From Spirodela intermedia (taxonomy: Eukaryota > Streptophyta > Magnoliopsida > Alismatales > Araceae): a stretch of DNA of 64,000 nt. Numbering within the stretch: position 1 is the stretch's first letter; each line of letters begins with the position of its first letter. The stretch lies in NCBI GenBank assembly GCA_902729315.2, contig LR746268.1, positions 775,001-839,000 on the forward strand, read 5' to 3'. The position numbers and the translations under genes were made by a program. Below, piece by piece: positions 24,226 through 39,190 of the stretch. The notes beneath the pieces are model-generated. The model searched no databases. It had not been told where the DNA came from and was given only the letters and a program-made list of their open reading frames with translations.

Positions 24226-25038
24226 GTGAGAAGAACCCGCTCCGATCCTTTGACTGCCCGATTTTTCAGGGTGGGTATCTGCTGTCTGTCTTTCTTACTG
24301 TTCTTGGGTGGAAATCTTGAGGATGCGGTTGATGATGCCCAGCAATTTTTTGTAATTATTCTGGAATCGCCCTGCGCTTGATGCCCTTAGGGTTTCCGAA
24401 CCCACCCAAAATTTGGAATCTTGGGGATGGCTTCATGTGCAGAATGAGTAGTAGCTTGATGGGTCTTTCACTGCCCTAATTTGGAAACTGGGGGATGGTT
24501 TTATGCGCAGCCTCAGCAAGTTGATAGCTTTTCTTCCCCCTTCAGTGTCTGTCTGAAGGGGAGATGAACCACTCTTTCTCTCTCTAATACTATTTTTTTT
24601 AATTATTATTAATTTATTAACGGATAATCATGATATTATGATTACTAGGAGTGAGTTGACTTTGTGGATGAGAATAAACGGCGGTTTTTGTTCTGAGGCG
24701 TTTTAGCTGTTCAAATTTTTCATCTATGTGGAGAATGGTGGGTGGATGCCACGTTGATCCACATAAAAGAAATGAACCATAAAAATATAGGAATATAAAA
24801 TATTAATTTATTTGGGTGTATTTTTAAAAGGGCATGGTCTTGATAATTATTATTGTATTTTTATAAGGAAAGAATCCGGCCGTCCGTCTCCAATCGGGCG
24901 GTGATTTGGAAATTCTTATTAACGAAGAAAGTATTTTTTATATATGATTTTTTCCCCTCTACGTATGGAACCCACCGGGCGATCAAGGGTTCCGATAGGC
25001 CTTTCTTCCTCGTGTTTATCCTCTCCGGCGACGGGAGG
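24226..25038. other. Intergenic region between LC8 and F-box genes
   Basis: It carries the LC8 3' flank and AT-rich sequence. The stretch 24,853-25,038 is open in the frame of the following F-box gene but has no ATG, so it is probably 5' leader. No other feature is seen. Confidence 0.5.
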
Positions 25039-26740
<1,702 letters not shown>

Positions 26741-27564
26741 ACCCATGAATCTATGTATCATAGCACTGTTATATACTCAAATTAGTAGATTAGAATGATC
26801 AATATTTCTCTAATATGGCGGCTCGTTCTAAATGATAAAAAGCTCTACGATATGTTACCTTAATGGGTTTTTTTTATAGATTAGAGGGGTTTGCGTCTAA
26901 TAACATCTTGAGAAAAATTCCTGACCCTGTGGGGCAGCTTGGCTTGCAGCCTGGCGACTGCTGCTGCTGCCGTGGGAGATGCGACAGGACAGTCACATGA
27001 GGGGCGGCGGACGAAGATGGGTGCTGCTTTCTCTCATTTTATTCAGCCTCCGCGGCCAGTGGGAGGATCTGAATTCTCCCCAGGAGCTGATGCGAGGGTG
27101 CATCTTGTAGAAATTACTGTTCAAGATTCAACCTCTTCCAGTCCTGAATCCACAAGACACAAAATCTGGAGGTGGAGAATAAAAAAAGTCAAACCTTGAA
27201 TCTACAAGACATGATTTTCTCTAATCTTTGAATCCACAAGGATGGCGTCGACGACTTTTTGAATCTATGAGGATCAGAATAACACCCTTCAACTCACAAG
27301 ATTACTCAAAATATTTTCAAAGAGAACCAGAAATTCATAGTCTTTAAGATTGTCTGAGGTTACAACAAGGGGGCCTTTAAACATGCGTAGAAGCAAACAG
27401 ATTCTGATCCTACCCTAAAATAGAAAGCAGAAATAAAAAATATAAACTGAGTTTGAGTCCGTCTTTATAATGGGCATATAATCTGATTTTGGCCTTTTTT
27501 GGATATTTTCATATTTTAGTTTTGGGGCACTTAGGTCAAAAGTTTTTCGCACTTCTCTTCGTTG
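26741..27564. other. Convergent intergenic region between F-box and TDX genes
   Basis: It holds the 3' ends of two converging genes. Between 27,080 and 27,300 there are several GAATC(C/T)ACAAGA-type words, a loose short repeat. No further exon is recognisable. Confidence 0.5.
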
Positions 27565-30500
27565 TTACTTACTGGAATGCAACGCAACCTTCCTCTCAAG
27601 CCCAGCCTTGTCGGCGCCAACCACCCGGTCGACCTCCTTGCCGTCCTTGAGGAGAAAGAAGGCTGGCACACTGCTGATGCCCCACTTCTCGGCCACCTCC
27701 CCAAGCTCGTCTATGTCAATCTTCATGAACACAGCCCCTGGATACTTCCCTGCCAAGCTCTCATACACAGGGCCCATGAACCGACATGGCCCGCACCAAG
27801 CCGCCGTGAAGTACAGAACCACCAGCTGCGACTGCCCTGCCGCCGCCGCCATCTTCACTTCCAGCTCCGCTGCCGAGTAGATGCCCAGAACTTTCCCTGC
27901 CCATGCATCTGTAGATATCAGCAGCCCGGGCTTTCCTAGGCCTGGGCCCTCAATTCAAGCTGGAAATCATATTTTCATTAGTGAGGCTAAAGGGGATTAT
28001 TCACATTAGTGAGGCTAATTTTTTAAAATAAATATTAAATAAGATTATGTGTATCTTATTTTCCTTTCAAAAGGGTGAATTAATAGAGTTAATAACTTAT
28101 GGGAGGAGGGAATCTAAATGAGGAGCATACCTTCTGGTGACGGAGCAGAGGATTGCTCCCTTCTTTTCGCCTGTTTGAAAGCAACTTTCAGGAGACTGAT
28201 GTATGAATATAAAAACAATAAGCGGATTCACAAGAATGTCATGTAAAACCCAAAGATACCTCTGCTTCAGCCTGTCGGCGCTGCCTCTCACGCTGGGCTT
28301 TCCTCATCTCCCGCTCTTTACGTAGGCGCTCGTATTTCCTTCGGTGTTCTTCAATTTTGTGTGCATTAGGTTCGACCTGAAATTTTATTGAATAGCCTGA
28401 GAAAGACTGGGCAGATTTTCTTACCAATAAGTCCGATCTTAAGAATGGGAAATAATCTCCACCTAAGAACGGCTCCGTATTGATCATAATAGGGCTGAAC
28501 CCATGATTATACACAATCTAGGAGGCTACCTTCTTCAGAGCTGCGGCAATCTCCTCATCATAATCCAGATTTGAAGCCACATGCAGGTCCTTGGCTGCCT
28601 CTTCCCACTGGCCCAGCATTGCCCTCGCCATGCCCCGAGATTTGTATCCCTTTGCAGAGTCGGGATTAATCTAGAAAAAAAAGTACAAGAAATTAATACT
28701 CCTAAGCATGAAAATCATAGGCAACGACACAATTTAATGAATTCAACTGATGGAGGCACGAAACACCTGCAGAGCCGCATCTGCATCTCGGATCGCCGCA
28801 TTTGGTTTGTTCATTTTCAGAAAAATACTTGCTACGAGCAGGACTTAGATGTCAGTGAACTCGGTAGAGAAAAGAAAAGGGACGTCTAGAATGATAATAT
28901 TCCAACTTGAAGTAACGTGGTTCACCTCTGGATGCGTGTAAGATGGCTGAGGTTGGGTTAGATATGATAGCTTCTGTGAGATGCTGGACAGCTTCCTCCA
29001 GATTACCTGAAATAAATGAACTTTACTGTGATGACCATAGAGAACCACTCTATATGAGAGACATGATCTCTGTGGAGAGCGGGTTAATCTGCCTTCAGAG
29101 AGTGCATCCATAGCCTTCGCTTTAGATAGCTGAGCTGCATCACGGCTCTCTTCAGAAACCTCAACATATGGATCTCCCATCTGAACACACAAGAAATTAT
29201 ATAGGTATCACTTCACTGTATTCAATAAATTTTGTGGTCTGTTCTACGTGATATGCACTGATTATGATGTTTGTAGAGTGAAAAATTGAAGAAAAAGCAT
29301 CCCAGTTTCATAGAAATAACCTGCTGGGGAGGATCATTGTCAGTTTCAAGGTATGCCTCGTCCAATTCAATGTCTGATTCAATAATTTCATCATCGGAAG
29401 CACCACCACTTTCACCCATCGCGTGATCAACCTGCAGCAAAGAGAGGTTTATTCCATGAATAGATGAAAAAAAATTGAAACAGCGAGAAAATTATACATC
29501 CCCTCCCAATTTCAGTTCGAGAGAAATAGGTTACAACCCTTCAAAATGGAAAAAGTATTTTTCTAAAGGAGTGGCTATCACAGAAAGCATATTTATAGTC
29601 TGTCCAAAAAGATCGTCAGGTTGTTTGCTTTTCATACTGAAAGACGTTTCATCCATCAGACAGAGTCTACTGACCTGATGCGCATAGAAGAGTTATTTTT
29701 AGCCTTTTCAAGATTTTGATTGAGCAGTATTAGCCTTCCATACTTGGAGCATATCTCTGTAAACGCTCAAACATGTTCTCTCTTTTTTCTATTTTTCTTT
29801 TTTTTTTTTTTGGTGATAAGTATGGCATTGAAAATTTTCCTCAGGAACTGTAACTACCAAACTGAAGCCACCAATAATCTAACTTAAATTTCTCTGCGCT
29901 ATCAAAGTCTAATGGTTTCCCATCGGAAACTCCCGGGTGATACAGGAGTATGTGAAGAAATTCCGGTTGCAGGGAGTCTAAGATCTCAACTACAGGGAAA
30001 TGTTTATTTCACGAAGTTTTCTGTGATCGATATGATCGCACGGAACTGGAGCAGATGAGACTTTGAAGAGGTACATAGTTCAATAGGCACTTTATAGATC
30101 CGAGGAGAAAAATCCCCAACCATTCCGGATTCATCTTGAAGGTCTCAACTACGCGGGCATATCAAATGAAGATGCAAAGCTAAGATAAACGGTGAGATTA
30201 TGCACCCTACGACATTGAAGAGCTACAGGGGAGATGAAACACAGATAGAGCTAACGCCCCCCATGGCAGCGTTTTAGTTCCCGCGAGAACTCGCATCTGT
30301 ATAATCATTCGTTGTCCACTTCTACTCCTAACATCTCAGTTAGCCCAAATCCATGGTTCGGCATGGCCGTTTTCTAACCGCAGAGGAACGGAGAAATATA
30401 GAGCAGTAAAGTGCAGGAAAAACATACTCGAATCATAAATATCTTCCCCAATGGCTCAATAGATTCGCAGAGAGAGAGAGAGAGAGAGACTATGAAAATC

Positions 30501-30764
30501 TCACCGACTCCTTGTCCCGAGGGATTTCGGCGCCGAGGCTGAAACCACGAAGCTTGCTCCAGTCAGCAGACTAACCGACTGAAAATCTCGGAGGTCGCAT
30601 ACACTTTTCGACAGTTTGAGATAGGAAATAATCCACGGGAAGCAGCCCAGATACCTCCGGAGGTAGTCGTTGAAGAAGCTCAGGGAGGGATCTTGCAGGA
30701 CCCCCGGGTTGGACTTGCACAGGCTGATGAACTGCTTCAGCTCCGCCACCTTCGCCGTATCCAT
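27565..30764 (-). CDS. TDX: TPR-domain thioredoxin TDX (Hip-like N-terminus, TPR, thioredoxin)
   Basis: Ten exons on the minus strand (30764-30655, 30538-30505, 29431-29321, 29180-29093, 29006-28926, 28831-28767, 28670-28530, 28376-28260, 28170-28131, 27941-27565) encode 387 residues. Residues 1-48 are a Hip-type N-terminal domain ('[20 protein letters not shown]'), residues 49-85 an acidic linker, residues 88 to about 200 three TPR units that in this family contact Hsp70, then a highly charged helix ([20 protein letters not shown]), and residues 279-387 a thioredoxin domain with WCGPC at 311-315 and the cis-Pro in 'SSVPAFF'. TDX acts as disulfide reductase and as holdase chaperone in the cytosol and nucleus. 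Intron 4 (29092-29007) begins with GC. The last intron has two in-frame acceptors 6 nt apart. The ATG at 30764 is preceded by a (GA)n leader. Confidence 0.92.
29007..29092 (-). other. GC-AG intron of TDX
   Basis: The exon ends CTGAAG and the intron begins GCAGAT on the minus strand. The only join that restores the TPR frame (SEG to NLEEAVQHL) uses this GC donor with the acceptor TTTCAG at 29,008-29,007. The intron is 86 nt, so retention shifts frame, and no GT donor nearby gives the conserved join. Confidence 0.8.
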
Positions 30765-30779
30765 GGCTTCCCTCTCCCG

Positions 30780-31240
30780 CTTCCCTCTCTCTCTCTCTCT
30801 CTCTCTCTCTCGCTCTCTCCTCTCACTCAATCATTTTTCATTTGCCAAATAAGGGAAAGAAATATTAAGTCAACTTAGTTAGTTTTTCTCTATTCGGATA
30901 AAAATCATTAGTAGTTGAAGTTCATGCAGGAGATTTGGGTATTTAGAAAATATAAAAACTATATAGGTACATAAAAAATAAATGGTTTTATCTTGTCCTA
31001 GCTACAACATTTGTTTGGATGATGTCACGTTTCAGTGTGTATTACCCATCGTAGACGCCATAAGACAGTTCGGGCCTCGTTGGCCCGATTTTCTAGGTTT
31101 TGACTTTCAGTGGGCCCGGCCCGCTGAACTTTGGTAATGCCCGCGCATCGGGCCCTGATTCGACCCGAAAGTTAGAACAGGCCCGGCCCGCCCATATGAG
31201 ACCAGACCCTAAACCCTGAAAATTGACTGATAGATGAGAA
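30780..31240. other. TDX upstream region
   Basis: A (CT)n tract on the plus strand (30,788-30,818) lies directly before the TDX start, so the transcript leader is (GA)n-rich. Positions 31,070-31,210 hold a GGCCCGATTTT/GGGCCCGGCCCGC segment of the GGCC-rich motif family. No gene is seen. Confidence 0.6.
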
Positions 31241-31314
31241 AGAGAGAGAGAGAGAGGAACGCATCCAAGTCGGGGGGATATGTGGAATTTAAGATGCTCA
31301 GTGGATGTCAGCAC

Positions 31315-31350
<36 letters not shown>

Positions 31351-31517
31351 CTCTCTTCTTTCTCTATCTAATCTGCCTATGACCGTCCTCTTTTTGTTAG
31401 AGAGAGAGAGAATTATTCATGTTCCATGAATCGAATACTTGGCTTTATTCTTAGAAGCAGCCACTTTTCTCAAAAGCCAGTACTCGTTAAGACCCCACCG
31501 GCTGTATGTACGAGAGA

Positions 31518-31915
<398 letters not shown>

Positions 31916-32493
31916 AAAAAGAGAGAGATAGAGGTCATCCCTTACATTCATACAATGGGAGCTGGGTTTACGGAGGGCTCCGTCAAGATACGTGACAGGG
32001 GAAGGTACGCCTTCGACATCTCTCTCTCTCTCTTCTCTCCCACCCAACGAAGGAGGTGGGCCAGAGAGAGAACGCCACGTTGCATGTGGAGTAGGATTGG
32101 GGCATGGTCGGCACGCGCGACGTTGGAGGCAACTACCACCGACTTGTAGCCCGCCAACCCCAGAGACAGCCGGAGGAGGCGAAGGACGGGATTAAGGGAG
32201 AAGACCCCCTCACCATCAGCCGCACGTGTGCTCCCCCCGTGTCTGACTTAGAGGTCAGTAGGTGAAGCCATCCGTCTCTCGAACCACACGTCCCAGTTAC
32301 CCATTTCCATTCTTGGTCAAATGATCTCCGAATTCTCTCTCATTTGACCTGTGAACAGTATGTCATTTCCGGGGGCAAAACCTCCAAAGAAGACGACGTT
32401 TTTGGCAGTCAAAGAAAAGGCTAAACCAAGGGATATCCTCTGAATTTATTAGGTATTTCTGTTGTTGCGGATTTATATGCATCACTAAAAGGA

Positions 32494-32886
32494 TAGAGAG
32501 AGAGAGAGAGAGAGAGGGAGAAGGTGGAAAGAGAGAAAGAGAGAGAGAGGGAGAGAGAGAGAGAGAGGGAAAGGGAGAGGGAGAGAGAGAGAGAGGGAAA
32601 GGGAGAGGGAGAGGGAGACAAAGAGAGAGAGAGAGAAGAGAGAGAAGAGAGAGAGAGAAGAGAGAGAGAAGAGAGAGAAGAGAGAGAGAGAGAGAGGGAG
32701 AGAGAGAGAGAGAGAGAAGAGAGAGAAGAGAGAGAAGAGAGAGAAGAGAGAGAGAGAAGAGAGAGAAGAGAGAGAAGAGAGAGAAGAGAGAGAAGAGAGA
32801 GAGAGAAGAGAGAGAAGAGAGAGAGAAAAGAGAGAGAGAGAAGAGAGAGAGAGAGAAGAGAGAGAAGAGAGAGAGAGAGAGAGAAA

Positions 32887-32918
<32 letters not shown>

Positions 32919-32998
32919 CAAGGAAGAGAGAGAGAGAGAGAGAAGAGAGAGGAGAGAGAGAGAGAGAGAGAGAGAAGGAAGAGAGAGAGAGAGAGAGA
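32494..32998. repeat. Interrupted (GA)n tract of R1
   Basis: About 505 bp of GA repeats broken by AA and GGG interruptions in a higher-order pattern (repeated GAGAGAGAAGAGAGA). The homologous tract in R3 (47,810-48,509) is nearly 200 bp longer, with the extra sequence in its first half; the second halves match closely. Confidence 0.95.
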
Positions 32999-33763
32999 TC
33001 ATACCAAAAGTAAGCCTTGGCATTGGATAAACCGTGGAGAAGAACACAGGATGTCAGTACCCATGGGCATTCTTGTCAGCTAGACAGCCCTTCGACAATG
33101 CCTCAGCTTCGTTGCCCCTTCGACCTTGGATCTCCATGAAATCTATTCAGAGATGAATTAAATGCTAGAAAACGCGTGTAGATGGCCATCGACAAGCGTA
33201 GAATATCATAACGCGCTGGGGTTAGAAGACACACCGATAATAGTAAGCTTTCAACATCTCTCTCTATCTATCTATTTCTCTCTCCCAATCATTCGATAAA
33301 TCAATGACCAAAACGTACAACGTTTCGTCTGCTCTTTCACGCCCACTTGAGGAGAACTCGGTCTCAGATGCCATCTCTGTTTGCCCATACCTTATGTTTT
33401 CTATGATTTGCTACCAATGACGAGATTATAAGTTATCAGGAAGATAGAGAAACCCAATTTAGTGAAGGGAATTGAAGAGATGCTTGAAAGGAAGAGAAAA
33501 CGACACTCTCACGACCCTCTGTAATCCCTCTTTTCCACTCTCCTCCTGACGTTTCTTACCATCCACGAGAGAGAGAGAGAGAACAAGGTCGAACAGACAA
33601 CGACGTCAAGGCTGAGACGGACAGGGCTGCTCAGATGACAAGCATCCGCATGGGGACTGCTCAGCCAGGCGCTTCAGATACAACTCTCTGGCGCTATTCT
33701 GCAAGAGTGAGAAAAGAAGAACGAGTAGCCATCAGCAGTGGTCCGGGAAAAATATATATATGG

Positions 33764-33802
<39 letters not shown>

Positions 33803-34573
33803 CCATTCCTTACCTTTACAACCTGGGGGGAGGGAAGCCAGGCTTCACCATCTTTCTCCCTCGACTGCAGACGAGGTACTTGTAGGGGCCACTTCGGGGT
33901 GGTGGTGATGGTGGTATGGTGGTAGATATCCTCGTGAGGGGTTTGAACTGCGGTTCATCCACCCGCGTACCTCACTTTTCTCCATTTCTATCCTACTTCC
34001 CTATCTACCAGCAAACCCTCTCACCTTCCTCTTTCTCACTCATCAAGGCCCCCCTGCGTTAAACATTGATCAGACGGCGGCACTCTTGCAGATCGTTCGA
34101 ATATTTATTCCAATTATAATCACCATTATATGTGTATATACATCTGTATATATATATATATATATTGAGAGAGAGAGAGAGAGGAACGTATATAAGAAAG
34201 CCATGGCTGGATCGAGGGAATGGGGTTGAGGAGTCTAAAGGACTGGTTTCCACAGCTGTGCTCCTTTCCTCCAAAGCCAACCCTCGTCACAAATAGTACA
34301 CGGCTTTTCTTGGAGTAAATGACATGAGACAGTGAATTTTTTCGCCTCCCCTGGTGTAGATCGGGGTTGGGGTGGGCAGGGTTGCTACAGGAGCTCAAGA
34401 AAGGGGCATTGATTGTGCATAGGTAGTCGCCTTGAGGGAGCGTTGGCACGTGCGAAGATAGTGGTAACTACCAATCTCACTCCCATAAGGCTCCTACTAC
34501 CTATGACTGTCGGTACAGAACAGCATTGAAGAGAAAAACGTCTCAATGCGTTTGCCAACGGCCAATGTATGAG

Positions 34574-34622
<49 letters not shown>

Positions 34623-34759
34623 CCGATAGAGACAGAGACAGACGTACAGACAGACAGACAGAGGAACATTTGCCATCATTCAAAAACAAGGACGGGAAAG
34701 GAAAGCAGATCTTCATGCTTACAAGTACTGAATATCTTTCTTCTCTAGCACAGTTGTGT

Positions 34760-35390
34760 TGAATATCTTAACGCCTCCACCAACTATTGCATACACCAAA
34801 GTGATGAAATTACTAAATCAAGGGTCATTTCAGGGTTTTCCTGATTCATCTACAACAACCATATGAATCAGGATGAGGCTGAAATTCTGGCCAGAACTAA
34901 GGTTGGTTGATGATAAGTCTGGGGACGTTAGCTACCAATATGTGCTATTCATGAAAATACATTGACATATAACTGGCACAATATTTTATGCCCTAATGAT
35001 GAGAAGAGGATTTATTGATTCTATTTTTCATTGGTTTCATTTTCAGAATGATCCCACAAGTCATGTTGTCATAGATATCAGATGATCAAATATTTATTTG
35101 GCAAAAGCTCTGATTTACGAAATGAAGTCATCTCGTAAAAAACTAAAAATACGCATAAAAATAATACTTATTATTTATTTATTTCATTTTCTGAAGAGAC
35201 TGAACACCAGTTTTAAGGCCTCAGTAATCATTCGTCAATGTAGAGTGATGCCAGTTACACTAATAGAGGACTAAAGAACCATTAATTTATATGCTTTAAA
35301 CTATAGCTACACGTCATGAATGTCTCTATGAATAGAAAAAACACCCGATTGAAAATAGTAATTCTGAAAAATAAATATATGTCATAAACA
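34760..35390. other. AT-rich spacer
   Basis: No coding or retroelement motif is seen. The sequence ends at a (GGGA)n run at 35,393-35,412. Confidence 0.4.
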
Positions 35391-38300
35391 CAAGGGAGGG
35401 AGGGAGGGAGGGAGAGAGAATATACCTTAGAATGCACCTGAAGATGAAGAACGCCCAACGAACGTTGGATGTTAGTACCTATGCTTATTCTTGTCAGCTA
35501 GACAGCCCTCTGGTGCTTACTCAGCTTCATTGCCCTTTCGACCTTGGATACTTAAGTTTACAATCATGATCCTTTGATCTTCATCAAGTCTAACCAACAA
35601 TGAAATATTTGATGGTCTGACTAAGTATCACAGTAGGACATGATCCGTTACATAATCAAGATCTTCATGTATTGCTTGATTTGTATTTTTTATGAAAATA
35701 AAGTATAGATTATTAAAAAATGTAATCTAATTTTTTTCTAGGCCCCTTACCATATTTTTTGTTTTAAATTTATAGATTTATTACAAAGTATCATTTGGCA
35801 CCCATGAAAGGGTCAAAAAATATTATTCATTATTTACTAACATATATAACTGTAAAAAATAAAAGAATGGATACCAAATGCCATCTAATTTGATAAATAA
35901 ATTGTTAAAAACCAATATGATGTTTATAGAAGAAAAAAAAACTCAACTTAGAAATGAATTAAGATTCTTTACTTTGACATAGAATAGCTCCCAATTCAAA
36001 TCATGATTCAATGGATTTAATGCTAACTTTATACCTTAGCCTAAGTTAATTTATTCACAGATACGTGAGAAGTTGATTCTTAAGATCATATTCCAATGGA
36101 TTTTTTCCTTAGAAACGGTATGCATGTCTAGAATTTGCCATGAATATTGTCAACAATAGGCATCGAACTCAAAGTAATCGTGAGCAAAACACCTATATAC
36201 GCTGATTCATAAAATCTGATTGGTACAGAACTATTTCTTTATAAAAAACATGTAAACATCAAGAATTTCCCATGACTCCAGGATTTCAACGTTGTTAACA
36301 TTTTTAAGTTACATCTAAGCTGTTGCGGACTTAGGTATACCCATCTACATTAAAGAATGTATTACTATTCTATTATCATGAAAAAGGCATCGCCATTTTT
36401 CGTTTATGAGAGTGAAGTCCATTGCTGACCAATGGAATCCTAAAACGAAACAAACTATAGAGATATATTCTTTCGCCCATTTTAGTACTTTCTCTATATC
36501 TGATTTAAATATAAAAGTGTGGCAACCACATATCCATGTTTTCCCCCCAAGATAACCTCTTTTTCAGTACTTCTCATCACCATTTTCACCATAATCGTAC
36601 TCATCATCACTTTCTCTTGGTGCACTCAAGGTTATGTTTTCTAAAACCTAGAGTATGTTTAAGAAGAAAATTAAGAAGAATGCATACGAGGGGGAAGGAG
36701 GAAAAGATATCGATTCATTCACGTCGTCTGCTAAGAATGTAAACAAGGATTGGATTGTGAAAGAATCTTAGAGTAGATTCGATGCAAATCCAACAAGCAA
36801 GGGAATCAAGAGCCCATAAGTTGCTTGGTTTTTGTGCAAGAGCTAGAAATAAGATCCAGAATCCTTGTCTTGCAACATGCATAAATTTCAGTCTTGCATA
36901 AAAATCCCTTAACTAAACCAACCAAATTTCAGGTTTGCAACATAAATTCACAAATACCCTCGTTTTTTTGTTAAATTAGCATCACAGTATATAGAGAAAC
37001 ATATTCAAAACTTTAGCCAATGAATAATATGAAGCATAGACGCGACCTTGAATCTCTACGTGTTCACATATGACGTGTTTGGAGTTAATTTCAGAGAATT
37101 CATGGTTCTGTTTAGAGCATCTCTAGTGGAAAACCGAGATATAATGTATTAACACTAATGTTTTTGGGACCAATGAGATCGTTATCAACGAAATTTCTTT
37201 GTACGCATCACCCTTGGTTTCAATCTATGATAATCATTATGAAATAATTGGTTTGGGCATCTAAGAACGAATCAACAATAAAATAGAAGACTTGGGCCAT
37301 CCCAACTTAGTATAGAATAATTTTGGCAGGACTATAACCCATGACCTTCAAGCCATGTGGTTGTCTTCTCCATGCCAATTGGAGAAAATTCAGCGTGTGG
37401 AACTCCCAGTCCAAGCCTATAGTGACTAATTAGTTAAACAAAAAGTGAGAGGAAAATGAGGTGGCCTAGCTCCCCAACGAAGCGCAATCCATAACCTACT
37501 GTTTCCAACCCTAGCTACTCGCTAGCCCTGAGGAGAGTATGAGAGACCTGTGAAGGAAAGACGGAGTGTTTTCTGTCCTCTGATTTAGAGTCAGAGCTGA
37601 TGACGGTGGAATGAAGAGATCCATGAACAAAAAGGAGGAATTTATATCTTTTGTAGCCAATTTGTGAGCCTTGACGTAGAATGAAAGATCCCTAAGAACC
37701 AAAAAATGAATCAGTTGAAGTCCTGGAGAGAGAATGAGAGATCCGTAAAAAAAAAAAACTAGACTTGGTGATTTCTGCAATTTCTGAATTGTTTCTTGGT
37801 CTGACGGAGAAGGAATAGATGGAATATTTTAAGTTATTTGTCAACTTATTTTCCTGTGTAGATATGCAGAATTGACATACGATAAAAAGATGTACAACCC
37901 TATTGCGTGACAGAGTTTGCTCAACATGTAAACCTAGCGGGCTCCCGATTAGGGTTTCTTCCCATTCAATAGAGGGAGAGAGAGGGGGAGAAGGATAGAG
38001 GGAGGGCGAGAGAGAGAGAGTGAAAGAGAGAGAGAAAGAGAGAACCAAGGTCGAACAGACAACGAAGTTAAGGCTGTCCCGCAGAGCGTTGCTCAGATGA
38101 CAAGAACAGCGTGGGGACTGCTCATCCGGGTGACCTATTCATATCATATCTGCTCGAACCATCCTGCCTGCGCAAGAAAACACAGAGAAGACATCAACAA
38201 CGCTCCCGACCCCTCCTAACAGTGCAGCTATGAGAGAGAGAGAGAGGAACCATCCCTCACCTCACAGCCAGGACGGGAGAGAAGCCTTGGGCCTCTAGCT

Positions 38301-39190
38301 ACTGCCGCCTTCCACAGGGGACGCAAGGGTTACTTATAGGCGTTCGAGATGGAAGGGGACAGAGAGCCACTAAACTAACTGTGGAACGATGGGATGAAAG
38401 GAAGGTGTTAGATGTCCTCGTGTAGTCTTGAACTGTGGTTGATCCACTATGTATCTCACCTTCATCTTCAACTCCTTCTCGGCTATCTCTTTTACTGATC
38501 TCCCTACAGCAAGCCTCTCTCTCTCTCTCTCTCGCCTTGCTGTCTCTGCGAAATAGGGCGCAGAGAGAGAGAGGGAGGATAAAGAGAGTGTGAGAGGGCA
38601 ATGCTTCATAATAGATGGAAGCATTCTCCAATGTTAAACTGACACATCGGTCAGTAGAATATATATATTTAATATCCGAGAAAAAAGGAAGCGGACCCAT
38701 CATCGGTCTTCCATCTCCCATGGTGAAAGTTTGTCAACTGAGGGACTCTCCTTGACTTAATACGTCCATCCTAAAAGGAAGCCTGCGTACTCCCTCCCTG
38801 ATTAAAACCCAAGTCAACTCTCTTCTCTCGCTCTCTCTCTCTCTCTCTCGCTGTCTATGACGGAAGATTCGTGAGAAAACGGAGAGTTAAAAAGGAATCT
38901 CCCACCTACCACACTTTTCACCAAACCCAACCTCCTGATCAATACTAACCCAGTTCTCTCTCTCCAAGGGGGTGTGGTTGGCACGTGCGGCCGCGGCAAC
39001 TACCACCCTCAAGACCCGCCCGGTCAACATCTGACGGCTGATAACGGGTAGAGAAGATTCATCGTAGGATGAAGTCAATAAGAGCACATGCAGAGAAGAT
39101 TCATCGGGTAGAGAAGATTCAAAGGTTAGAGAAGATTCAACGGATAGAGCAGACTCAACGTGAAGATTCATCGTGGGATCCCAGGGCATT
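35390..39190. repeat. Diverged copy R2 of the GA-linked modules with AT-rich spacer
   Basis: Modules matching R1 but clearly diverged appear in the same order. A CAGCTAGACAGCCC module lies at 35,497 (R1 33,077). A CAAGGTCGAACAGACAACGAAG module lies at 38,046 (R1 33,586). A 'GAACCATCCCTCACCTCACAGCCAGG' module lies at about 38,248 (R1 about 33,800). A 'GATGTCCTCGTG' to 'TGTGGTTGATCCA' module lies at 38,411 (R1 33,927). A 'GGTTGGCACGTGCGG' with 'GGCAACTACCACC' module lies at about 38,978 (R1 32,104). Between 35,600 and 37,900 there is AT-rich DNA with no recognisable gene. Confidence 0.65.

Noticed and set aside
29093-29192. TDX exon 4 reading through into intron 4 without splicing
   Set aside because: Read-through shifts the frame and destroys the conserved TPR motif; removal of the 86-nt GC-AG intron restores it exactly.
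30765-30830. N-terminal extension of TDX beginning MSERRERER
   Set aside because: It is the (GA)n leader read in frame. The family N-terminus starts at the ATG at 30764.
32421-33047. Long Ser/Leu-rich or Arg/Glu-rich open frames (also at 31,417-32,047 and 47,678-48,560)
   Set aside because: They are translations of (GA)n/(CT)n and (GATA)n repeats, open in several frames at once, with no domain or conserved start.
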